A stretch of DNA of 64,000 nucleotides from DASZIT01 sp963770635 (lineage in GTDB: Bacteria; Actinomycetota; Acidimicrobiia; Acidimicrobiales; RAAP-2). Both the position numbers and the translations under genes were made by a program. This document shows, one piece after another, positions 42,537 through 50,422 of this stretch (its first letter is position 1; every line of letters starts with the position of its first letter). The notes below the pieces were generated by a model. The model was not told where the DNA came from, did no database searches, and saw only the letters and a list, made by a program, of their open reading frames with translations. The stretch covers positions 1 to 64,000 of the forward strand of contig CAVYQI010000006.1 of NCBI GenBank assembly GCA_963770635.1. The letters are read 5' to 3'.

Positions 42537-43901
42537 TCAAAAGTCGATGTCTACGACGGGGCGCTCGAGGGGATTCACGTTGACCGACTGCAGCGCCGCC
42601 AGCAGCTTCTCGTAGGGGAGGCCGGCCAGGAAGCCATCGAGGGTTCGTTCGAAGTTCGCAACCCCTCCTTCGGCCCGCTCGGACAGGCGCATGTATTCGA
42701 ATCCTCTCGCATGCAGGCCCCGCTGCTGCCTTGGCAGGTTCGAAAAATCCTGAGTCGGGATCGGCGGCCACCGTGGATCGTCGCATTCCCATCGCTCGGG
42801 TGGCGTGGGTCGTTCCGGCTCATCACCCTTGGGAAACCGGGTGAGCGACCAGATCTCCAGCAATGTCTCCTCCGGGCCCAGTGGTCGGAAGCGATAGGAG
42901 GAGGCGCTGCTGTACATCGGCAACACGAAGTAGTGCGGGAAGCAGTAGCCCATCGGCTCGTTGAGCCCGAGCTCGTCGAGATCGTTGAGGTCGGGGATGT
43001 CGGCGCCCGCCTCCCGGTGCCGCCGCACCACCGCGTCGTTCAAGGCTCGGTGCCAGGCTGACATCGCCAGCATCGGGTCAGTCGGCAACTCGATGTCCCG
43101 CAACTCTTCGGCGATCCGCACGTCGTTGGCATGGACCATGCCGGCCATGCCCTCGCTCATGGTGCGCAGGTAGTGGAGCTCCGCATCGATCAACGCACGG
43201 GGGTCGATAGGCCCACCATCGCGCGGCGGGTACCTCCCGGGGATGACGAGCTGGGGATGGGTCTCCACCACGTGGTACTGCTCCATGAACGCCTCTTCGG
43301 CGAGCTTCCAGTTCACCGGGAGCCGGCAGGCCAGCCACCACTCGGTCCGGAGTGACTCCACCTTCCAGGCATCCATGATGGTGGCGAACGGTTCGATGCA
43401 CTCCCGCAACGCCGGAGCGTCGTCATCGAGGTTGATCCAGGCACATCCGCCCCAAAGTTCGGACTTCACCGGGGTGAGGTCGATGTCGGGCGGTTGCAGG
43501 TTGTGCTCGGCAAAGCTCTTGGCTTGGGGAACGTAGGTGTTCTTTCCGTCCGAGCGGTAGCACCAGCCATGGAACGGGCAGATGAATCCCGTCTCGCACG
43601 TCCCTCGACCCTGGACGAGCTTCACGCCGCGATGTCGACAAGCGTTCTGGAACGCCCTCGCCCCGAGATCGTCGGTGCGCACCACGATGATCGACTGATC
43701 GAGGATCTCGTATTCGACGAAATCGCCGGGCTCGGGGATCTCCTCGAGCCGACATGCCATCTGCCAGACCCGGGGCCACAGGTGTTCGACCTCCATCTGG
43801 TAGAACTCCGGATCGAAATAGCGCTGTTTGGGCGCCCGGTCCGGAAACTCGATCGCGTAGGGCACCGGGAGTGCCGACCTTCTCCGATCTACGATCGCCA
43901 C
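42537..43901 (-). CDS. Rieske-type ring-hydroxylating oxygenase, large subunit
   Basis: 454 residues. Rieske centre C88-x-H90 (NACRHRG) and C108-x2-H111 (CPFHGW). Mononuclear iron site around EEAFMEQYHVVETHPQ with H210 and H215. The long C-terminal part matches the alpha subunit without a beta subunit nearby. It needs a reductase or ferredoxin; none is directly adjacent, though the window holds single-cluster ferredoxins. Its promoter region holds the operator at 43938-43959 shared with the divergent BVMO gene. Confidence 0.95.
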   Translation of the reverse strand: MAIVDRRRSALPVPYAIEFPDRAPKQRYFDPEFYQMEVEHLWPRVWQMACRLEEIPEPGDFVEYEILDQSIIVVRTDDLGARAFQNACRHRGVKLVQGRGTCETGFICPFHGWCYRSDGKNTYVPQAKSFAEHNLQPPDIDLTPVKSELWGGCAWINLDDDAPALRECIEPFATIMDAWKVESLRTEWWLACRLPVNWKLAEEAFMEQYHVVETHPQLVIPGRYPPRDGGPIDPRALIDAELHYLRTMSEGMAGMVHANDVRIAEELRDIELPTDPMLAMSAWHRALNDAVVRRHREAGADIPDLNDLDELGLNEPMGYCFPHYFVLPMYSSASSYRFRPLGPEETLLEIWSLTRFPKGDEPERPTPPERWECDDPRWPPIPTQDFSNLPRQQRGLHARGFEYMRLSERAEGGVANFERTLDGFLAGLPYEKLLAALQSVNVNPLERPVVDIDF

Positions 43902-43937
43902 GGGCCCCTTTCCCCCTCGGAGTAATTTGTGAAAAGT

Positions 43938-43959
43938 GTATACTAACCGGTCGGTACAA
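43938..43959. promoter_or_regulatory. Operator A of the four-site catabolic regulon
   Basis: Core AACCGGTCGGTACAA (43945-43959) in the Rieske/BVMO divergent region, 37 bp before the Rieske start and 84 bp before the BVMO start. The core differs from the reverse complement of site B (46832-46853) by one base. Confidence 0.6.
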
Positions 43960-44043
43960 TTTCGCTCGTACCCGAGCGGCGGTGATCGGCGCGCCGAGCG
44001 ACACGACGCTTACTCCCTCACAGGCTGATCGACGCGGAGGCAT

Positions 44044-45702
44044 ATGACAACCCCCGAACCTGCGCCGCACCGGAGTTCGAGCCAGCTGATGCAGGACGTG
44101 GACGTTCTGGTTGTCGGCGCCGGCATCACCGGCATCTACCAGCTCCATCGGGCTCGCGAAGTGGGATTCTCCGCGCTCCTGCTCGAATCCGGCGACGGCG
44201 TGGGAGGTACGTGGTACTGGAACCGCTACCCCGGGGCACGATTCGACTCGGAGAGTTACACCTACGCCTACTTGTTCTCCAAGGAGTTGTTCGAGGAATG
44301 GAAGTGGAACGAGCACTTCGCCGAACAACCGGAGATCGAGCGTTACCTCAATCACGTGGTGGACCGGTTCGACCTCCGCCGCCACATGCGGTTCGGGGCC
44401 AAGGTCACGTCGGCCGTTTACGACGAGGCGTCAGACAGGTGGACGGTGGTGGCCGCCGACGGCACCAGGCTTCGAACCCAATTCTTGATCGCCGCCACCG
44501 GTGTCCTCTCAGTACCGTACGTTCCGGACCTACCCGGGCGCGAGGACTTTCGAGGTGAGTCGTACCACACCGGGATGTGGCCGCCGACGCCGGTCGCCTT
44601 CACCGACAAACGCGTGGCGGTCATCGGTACCGGGTCGAGTGGCGTACAGCTGATCCCGGCCATCGCCGACGAGGTCGCCTCCTTGACCGTGTATCAACGC
44701 ACCGCCAATTGGTGCACGCCGCTCAACAACGCTCCCATCACCCCCGCGGAGCAGGCTCAGCTCCAGGCTGGCTTCGAAGCAATGTGCGAGACGCTGAACA
44801 CGTCACCGTCGGGGTTCCTCCACCCCGCCCACGATCGCGAAACCTTCGACGACCCACCTGATGAGCGTCTGGCCTTCTTCGAGAAGATGTGGAACAGCCC
44901 CGGGTTCTCGAAGCTCACCAGCAACTACACCGACTTGACGGTCGATCACGCCGCCAATGCATTGTGGTGCGACTTCATCGCCGCCAAGATCCGCGGCATC
45001 GTCAAGGACCCCGAGACGGCCGAGCGGCTTATTCCGAAAGACCATCGTTACGCCGAGAAGCGGCCGCCCTTCGTGACCGGCTATTTCGAGGTCTACAACC
45101 ATCCGAATGTCTCACTCGTCGATCTCAAGCAGTCGCCGATCGTGCGTGTCAGTGACAGGGGAATCGAAACGGCTGACGGCGTCCGTGAGTTCGACATCAT
45201 CGTGTGGGGAACCGGCTTCGACTTCGGCACCGGTGCGCTGGACCGCATGGGGATCCGGGGCCGCGACGGGCTCGCGCTCAACGACTACTGGGCGGACGGC
45301 CCGAAGACGTTTCTCGGAATCCAAACCGCCGGCTTCCCGAATTTCTTCTTCCCCGGTGGGCCGCACGCCGCCGCCGGCAACAATCCGAGGTACAACAGCG
45401 ACCAGGTGGACTTCATCACTGAGACCCTCGTCTACCTCCGCGACCACGAGTACGCCGCGATCGAGGTGGACCCGGCGGCCGAACACCGGTGGACGAAGAT
45501 GATCGATGATGGCGCGGCGATGTCCCCCTTCGGGGAGATCAGCTACTACTTCGGCAGCAATATCCCCGGGAAGCCCCGCAAGTACCTTCTGAACTCGGGC
45601 GGCCGGCCCAAGCTCTTCAAGGAGATCGGGAGAGTTCTCGACAACGACTACCAGGCGTTCCGACTTTCGCGTTCATCCGACCCGGCCGAAGCCACTGCTT
45701 GA
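44044..45702 (+). CDS. Baeyer-Villiger monooxygenase (flavin-containing)
   Basis: 552 residues. VLVVGAGITGIYQLHRAREVG (FAD site), the BVMO fingerprint FRGESYHTGMWP, VAVIGTGSSGVQLIPAIA (NADPH site) and a C-terminal IIVWGTGFDF. It inserts oxygen next to a ketone to give an ester or lactone. GGAGG lies upstream of ATG 44044. Divergent from the Rieske gene, with operator A between them. A cyclic or acyclic ketone in the same pathway is the expected substrate. Confidence 0.95.
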   Translation: MTTPEPAPHRSSSQLMQDVDVLVVGAGITGIYQLHRAREVGFSALLLESGDGVGGTWYWNRYPGARFDSESYTYAYLFSKELFEEWKWNEHFAEQPEIERYLNHVVDRFDLRRHMRFGAKVTSAVYDEASDRWTVVAADGTRLRTQFLIAATGVLSVPYVPDLPGREDFRGESYHTGMWPPTPVAFTDKRVAVIGTGSSGVQLIPAIADEVASLTVYQRTANWCTPLNNAPITPAEQAQLQAGFEAMCETLNTSPSGFLHPAHDRETFDDPPDERLAFFEKMWNSPGFSKLTSNYTDLTVDHAANALWCDFIAAKIRGIVKDPETAERLIPKDHRYAEKRPPFVTGYFEVYNHPNVSLVDLKQSPIVRVSDRGIETADGVREFDIIVWGTGFDFGTGALDRMGIRGRDGLALNDYWADGPKTFLGIQTAGFPNFFFPGGPHAAAGNNPRYNSDQVDFITETLVYLRDHEYAAIEVDPAAEHRWTKMIDDGAAMSPFGEISYYFGSNIPGKPRKYLLNSGGRPKLFKEIGRVLDNDYQAFRLSRSSDPAEATA

Positions 45703-45726
45703 GGGTCTCCCCGACGACTGCCCCGG

Positions 45727-46782
45727 TCAGACCGTGGCGACGGGAGTCAACGGGGAGCCCACGACGCCGGGCATGCGCAACGGCGGGGCGGTGAGCAGGA
45801 ATCGGCTCCGGTCATGCTCGCGAAGCCAGGATGCCAACTCGTGCAAATACCACATCTCGCCCAGAGGGACGCCGAGCCGGAAGAGGCAGAGGTGGTGGAT
45901 GGGAAGGAGCGAGTGCCGACTCTCGTCGCGGTCCCTGCCGACCAGACCTTCGACCGCGTAGTTGTCGGCGACCAGAGCCGAGATCTGCGAGTCGCTGATC
46001 CACTGCAGCAACGACTTGTCCCGGGCGTCGAGGTAGGTGCACATCGTGTGGATTTTCACGGGATCTGGGTCTCGGTCCCAGTTGAGAACCTCGGTGGCGA
46101 AACCGGTGTGCAGCAGGAGCATGTCGCCCGGCTCGACGACGACGTCGTCCTCCGCCATGATCTCCTTGAGCGTCTTCAGGTCGACCCCCCGCCAGTCGTG
46201 GCCCAGATGATGGGCCAGGTCGATGAGGACGCCCCGCCCCTGTACCCCCTGGTAAGCCATGTGCTCCAGGCCGAGATGGTGGGCAAAACAGAGGTGCTCG
46301 CCACCGTCCCCGGCGGCGTCTGGCTTCGGTCCGACCAGATCGACCCCGGCGCGGTACCCGTTGTAATAGACCGGCTCCTCGACCCCGTCGCCGTCGGCGT
46401 CGAACTCGGCGCCAACATGGGCCAGCGCGTCCCACTGCGTCGAGTACTGCAGCGAGAGGGTCACGACGTCGTCCGCCCAGACGTCGACGAAACGCGGCCC
46501 GCCCTCGTCCATCTGGCTCATGTGGACGTTGTAGAAATTGCCAGGGTTCCCCCGCATGTCCTCGGTGGGCGAGAGGACCGGCGGGTGACGGCGCTGGTTC
46601 AAGGCCGTCCCGCCCGGGTAGTCGAGCGGCAGGCTCAAACAGAAGCTGATGCCGGCGGTGACCTCTCGCACGCCCTCGAGGACTTTCTCAGGGGTGAGCA
46701 GGTTGATGCGGCCGAGCTCATCGTCCTCGCCCCAATCGCCCCAGGTCGATCCGGGCGGGCGCTGCTTCCACCGCTTCGTCAC
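45727..46782 (-). CDS. Cyclase-family (kynurenine-formamidase-like) hydrolase
   Basis: 351 residues. WGEDDELGRINLLTPEKVLEG, LSLPLDYPGG, TQWDALAHVGAEFDADGDG (metal site D-x-H region), GVLIDLAHHLGHDW and LLHTGFATEVLNW, the features of the cyclase/formamidase family (metal-dependent hydrolase). GTG 46782 follows GGAGAAGAG. Such enzymes open lactams, lactones or cyclic esters, which fits a step after the Baeyer-Villiger reaction. Divergent from the amidohydrolase, with operator B between them. Confidence 0.88.
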   Translation of the reverse strand: MTKRWKQRPPGSTWGDWGEDDELGRINLLTPEKVLEGVREVTAGISFCLSLPLDYPGGTALNQRRHPPVLSPTEDMRGNPGNFYNVHMSQMDEGGPRFVDVWADDVVTLSLQYSTQWDALAHVGAEFDADGDGVEEPVYYNGYRAGVDLVGPKPDAAGDGGEHLCFAHHLGLEHMAYQGVQGRGVLIDLAHHLGHDWRGVDLKTLKEIMAEDDVVVEPGDMLLLHTGFATEVLNWDRDPDPVKIHTMCTYLDARDKSLLQWISDSQISALVADNYAVEGLVGRDRDESRHSLLPIHHLCLFRLGVPLGEMWYLHELASWLREHDRSRFLLTAPPLRMPGVVGSPLTPVATV

Positions 46783-46831
46783 GGTCTCTTCTCCTTCTGG
46801 CCGCCGCCATCGGCGGCCGCTGCACCGTTGC

Positions 46832-46853
46832 GTGTACCGACCGGTTGGTCTAG
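46832..46853. promoter_or_regulatory. Operator B of the four-site catabolic regulon
   Basis: Reverse complement contains ACCAACCGGTCGGTACA, matching site A's ACTAACCGGTCGGTACA at 16 of 17 positions. It lies between the divergent cyclase-family gene (46782) and amidohydrolase gene (46962). Confidence 0.6.
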
Positions 46854-46961
46854 GGTTCTCGCGCAGGGTAGCGCGACCGCACCCCGCCTGTCTCCCGCTT
46901 CGAGAACGAGAAACTGCGTTTCCGCGCAGTAGGCCACGACGTTGATAGAGGAGGTCACCCC

Positions 46962-48221
46962 ATGACAGACAAGGACTTCGTCGTCTCCGCCGATGGACAC
47001 CTCCTCGAGCCACCTGACCTGTTCCGCACCCGTCTGCCCGAGCACCTTCGGGACCGGGCCGTCTGGGAGGAGGACTTCGAGATCGAGCCTCTCGTCGAGG
47101 GCGGTGCCCGGATCTTCCGACGCTTGCACACGCCCGGGTACGAGGGCTGGACGATCTCTCGCTATCGCCAGACCGGCGGGCGGATGCCGGAAGGTGATCC
47201 TGAGCAGATCCTCGAGGACATGGACTTCGACGGGGTGGATGTCCAGGTCATGCACCCGAACCTGTCACTGTTCGGGCTCTACTCCGATGACCACGAGCTG
47301 TCGATGGCACACGCTCGGGTGTACAACGACTATGTCATCGAGCGGTTCAAGCCTTACTTCTCCCGGTTGGCTCCGACCGCTCCGATACCGATTACCGACG
47401 TCGACGAGGCCGTCGCCGAGATCGAGCGAGCCGCGGCGGCCGGATTCCGCGGAATCCTCCTTCCGGCTATCCCGCCGAAGCCGTACTATTCGCGCGACTT
47501 CGATCCGGTATGGTCGGCGGCCCAGGCCAACGGAGTGCACGTGTTCATCCACACCCAGACCGGTGGGGTGAAGGTCAACGACCCGACGTCCACGACGCTG
47601 AAGGTCGTGATGGAATCGGCGGCGCAGGTCAACCAGCCGATGACCGAGAAGTCGGCTTCGAAACGGATGGTCACCCAGTGCGTCTACGGCCCGATGGTCC
47701 CTCAGCAGGTCATCTGTGAGCTGGTCGGCGGCGGCGTTCCCGAGCGCTATCCCGACCTGCACTTCGCCCTGATCGAGTTCAATGCACACTGGCTGGCGTC
47801 CTTGGTCGGGTCGATGGACAAGTGCTGGGTCACCGGGATCGGTCAGGACCCCGATTGGTGGCTCGGCCACTGGGACGAGAACCGCCCTGCCGACGACCAA
47901 CCCAACATGGCGCAGCTGTTCCGCCTCAACGAGAAGTGGCCGTACCCGTTGACGCCGAGCGAGTATGTCGCCCGTCAATTCCACATCTCCTTCCAGGACG
48001 ACCCTGTGGCCATCGCCTGCCGGCACGTCACCGGACTGTCGACGATCGTGTGGGGCAACGACTACCCGCACGCCGAAGGGACGTTCCGCGGGAGTCGGCA
48101 GCTGATCGCGCAACTGCTCGGTGACCTCCCCGCCGACGAGCGGGCCGCCCTGGTCGGTGGAACTCTGGCTCGACTTCTGGGGTTCGAGGCCCCGGTTGCT
48201 TCCGGAGCGCACCGGAGCTAG
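46962..48221 (+). CDS. Amidohydrolase-2 family hydrolase/decarboxylase
   Basis: 419 residues. VSADGHLLEPPDLF has the D-x-H metal motif, VQVMHPNLSLFG, FIHTQTGG (metal His), ALIEFNAHWLAS and WGNDYPHAEGTF (D-x-P-H). These are typical of TIM-barrel amidohydrolase-2 enzymes such as 2-amino-3-carboxymuconate semialdehyde decarboxylase relatives. ATG 46962 with GAGGAGG upstream. Part of the regulon by operator B. Hydrolytic or decarboxylating step on a ring-opening product is likely. Confidence 0.92.
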   Translation: MTDKDFVVSADGHLLEPPDLFRTRLPEHLRDRAVWEEDFEIEPLVEGGARIFRRLHTPGYEGWTISRYRQTGGRMPEGDPEQILEDMDFDGVDVQVMHPNLSLFGLYSDDHELSMAHARVYNDYVIERFKPYFSRLAPTAPIPITDVDEAVAEIERAAAAGFRGILLPAIPPKPYYSRDFDPVWSAAQANGVHVFIHTQTGGVKVNDPTSTTLKVVMESAAQVNQPMTEKSASKRMVTQCVYGPMVPQQVICELVGGGVPERYPDLHFALIEFNAHWLASLVGSMDKCWVTGIGQDPDWWLGHWDENRPADDQPNMAQLFRLNEKWPYPLTPSEYVARQFHISFQDDPVAIACRHVTGLSTIVWGNDYPHAEGTFRGSRQLIAQLLGDLPADERAALVGGTLARLLGFEAPVASGAHRS

Positions 48222-48269
48222 GAGCGACATCGCCGGACTCCCGAACTGCCGGCGGCGAGAGATGGGGTC

Positions 48270-49220
48270 GTGGTGAACACGCACAGCTTCGAAGGACGGG
48301 TCGCGATCATCACCGGTGCCGGCCGCGGCATCGGCCGGGCCTATGCCATGCTGCTCGCCGACCGAGGTGCCCGTGTCGTCGTCAACGACTTGGGTGGTTC
48401 GATGGACGGGGTCGGAGCGGATGCGACGGTGGCGTCCACCGTGGCGGCCGAGATCGTCGCCGGCGGCGGAACGGCGATCGCCGATACCAACGACGTGGCC
48501 ACCGCCGCCGGTGCGCAGACGCTCATCGATACCGCCGTCGAGCAGTTCGGATGCATCGACGTCCTGATCAACAACGCGGGGATCATCCGATGGGCGGGGT
48601 TTCCTGACGCCGACCTGGACAACCTGGCCAAGCACCTCGCCGTCCATGTCATCGGGTCTTTCAACACCACCCGCGCCGCGTGGCCACACATGGTCGAGCG
48701 AGGCTACGGCCGCATCGTGATGACCACCTCCACCGGGGTGTTCGGCCTGCCCGACAATCTCTCTTACGCCACCGCCAAGGGCGCGGTGATCGGGCTCTCC
48801 CGGAGCCTCAGCGTCGCCGGCCAGGCTCACGGCATCAAGGTCAACCTCATCGCCCCCGCGGCGTTCACCCGCATGGCCGGCCAGCCCGAGGCTGAGGATG
48901 ACGATTCCGGCCGAACCGCCGGCCCGGCCCCGATGTCCCCGGATCTCGTCGCGCCCATGGTCGCCTTCCTGGCCCACGAGGCCTGCCCGGTCAGCGGCGA
49001 GATCTTCACCGCCGGCGCCGGTAGATTCGCCCGGCTCTTCATCGCCTCGACCGAGGGGTATGTTCCATCGACGCCGGAGCCGACGATCGAGGACGTCGCC
49101 CGGAACTGGCCGACGATCAACGACGAGACGGGTTATTACGTCCCGATCGACCTCATGGCCTGGTCCGCCGCCTTTACCGTCCACCGGTCCCACGGCGGAG
49201 GCAAGCCCGCTGCCTCCTGA
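48270..49220 (+). CDS. MFE-2-type SDR (3-hydroxyacyl-CoA dehydrogenase-like)
   Basis: 316 residues. ITGAGRGIGRAYAMLLADRGARVVVNDLGG (GRGIGRAYA), NNAGII, MTTSTGVFGLPDN (Ser), Y-A-T-A-K and a long C-terminus after AGAGRFARLF. The VVVNDLGG segment and GRAYA are hallmarks of peroxisomal multifunctional enzyme type 2 relatives. GTG 48270, with a second GTG in the next codon. It lies 48 bp downstream of the amidohydrolase in the same direction. Confidence 0.92.
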   Translation: MVNTHSFEGRVAIITGAGRGIGRAYAMLLADRGARVVVNDLGGSMDGVGADATVASTVAAEIVAGGGTAIADTNDVATAAGAQTLIDTAVEQFGCIDVLINNAGIIRWAGFPDADLDNLAKHLAVHVIGSFNTTRAAWPHMVERGYGRIVMTTSTGVFGLPDNLSYATAKGAVIGLSRSLSVAGQAHGIKVNLIAPAAFTRMAGQPEAEDDDSGRTAGPAPMSPDLVAPMVAFLAHEACPVSGEIFTAGAGRFARLFIASTEGYVPSTPEPTIEDVARNWPTINDETGYYVPIDLMAWSAAFTVHRSHGGGKPAAS

Positions 49221-49239
49221 ACTGACCGCGGAACAAGGC

Positions 49240-49261
49240 TTGTACCGCTCGGTCCAATAGG
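49240..49261. promoter_or_regulatory. Operator C of the four-site catabolic regulon (weaker)
   Basis: TTGTACCGCTCGGTCC: the TTGTACCG half matches the other sites and ACCG-N2-CGGT is kept, but the outer right half is poor. It stands 10-31 bp before the acyl-CoA dehydrogenase GTG at 49271 and 20 bp after the SDR stop. Confidence 0.45.
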
Positions 49262-49270
49262 ATCGGGGCT

Positions 49271-50419
49271 GTGGACCTCTCACTCACCGAGCCGGAACAG
49301 GATCTCGTCGACCTCTGCCGCGACTTCGCTCAGCACGAGATCGCCCGTCGGGCGCCGCGGGCCTGGGAGGAGGCGCGGTGCCCGACCGATCTGCTCCGCG
49401 AGATGGGTGAACTCGGCCTGCTCGGCATCCTCATCCCCGAGAAGTGGGGCGGAATCGGGATGTCGACGATCGGCTTCGTCGCGGCCATGGAGCAGCTCGG
49501 CCTGGCCGACCAGTCGGTGGCGGCAGCCTGGCAGGCCCACGTCACCATTGGCTCGCTGCCGCTGTATCTGTTCGGCAATGACGCCCAGCGGGAGCGTTGG
49601 CTGCGACCGTTGGCGGAGGGCCGGGTGCTCGGCGCCTTCGGGCTCACCGAACCCGATGCCGGATCGGACACCCGGGGAATCCGAACCCGCGCCGACCGGC
49701 GGGACGACGGATGGATGATCAACGGATGCAAGACGTTCATCTCCAACGCCGGGACGGATATGTCCTTCGGGGTGACGCTGCTGGCCCGCATCGAACCGGC
49801 CGAAGGTGGGAAGCCGAGGTTCGGGAGCTTCGTGGTCGAGAAGGGCACCCCCGGCTTCACCCTGGGACCGAAGATGCAGGGCATCGGGTGGCGCGGTCTC
49901 GATACGCGGGAGCTGCACTTTGACGACGTCTGGATTCCCGGTGACCAGCTCATCGGCGATCCGGACCTCGGACTCAGCCAATTCCTCCGCACGCTCGAAG
50001 TCGGACGCATCTCGATCGCTGCGCTGTCACTGAGCCTGACCCAGGCCGTCCTCGACCTGGCTACCGCCTATGCCGGCCAGCGGGTGCAGTTCGGCCAGCC
50101 CATCTCGAAGTTCCAGGCCATCCAGTTCAAGCTGGCCGACATCGCCACCGAGCTGGAGGCGGCGCGCTGGCTCACCTACCGCGCCGCCTACCTCCGGGAC
50201 ACCGGTCAGCCGTTCCTGAAGGAGGCGGCCATGGCCAAGCTGAAGGCCAGTCGGGTGGCGGCATGGGCGGCGTCGGAGGCGGTCCAGATCCATGGCGGGG
50301 TCGGCTACATGCTCGAGTCCCCGGTCGCTCGGTTCTACTGCGACTCGAAGGTCCTCGAGATCGGGGAAGGCACCAACGAGATCCAGCACCTGGTCATCGC
50401 CCGGGCATTGGGCTGCTGA
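49271..50419 (+). CDS. Acyl-CoA dehydrogenase
   Basis: 382 residues. GAFGLTEPDAGSDTRGIRTR (FAD loop), ISNAGTDMSF, QRVQFGQPISKFQAIQFKLAD, VQIHGGVGYMLESPVARFYCD and EIGEGTNEIQHLVIARALG. The region where the catalytic Glu usually lies (FYCDSKVLEIGEG) is standard. Single polypeptide of usual length. GTG 49271. It carries operator C at its start and ends 3 bp from the convergent E1 gene. Confidence 0.94.
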   Translation: MDLSLTEPEQDLVDLCRDFAQHEIARRAPRAWEEARCPTDLLREMGELGLLGILIPEKWGGIGMSTIGFVAAMEQLGLADQSVAAAWQAHVTIGSLPLYLFGNDAQRERWLRPLAEGRVLGAFGLTEPDAGSDTRGIRTRADRRDDGWMINGCKTFISNAGTDMSFGVTLLARIEPAEGGKPRFGSFVVEKGTPGFTLGPKMQGIGWRGLDTRELHFDDVWIPGDQLIGDPDLGLSQFLRTLEVGRISIAALSLSLTQAVLDLATAYAGQRVQFGQPISKFQAIQFKLADIATELEAARWLTYRAAYLRDTGQPFLKEAAMAKLKASRVAAWAASEAVQIHGGVGYMLESPVARFYCDSKVLEIGEGTNEIQHLVIARALGC

Positions 50420-50422
50420 GGG

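Noticed and set aside
47265..49283. Minus-strand open frame of about 670 codons
   Set aside because: Opposite intact amidohydrolase and SDR genes with catalytic motifs; no recognisable protein in it.
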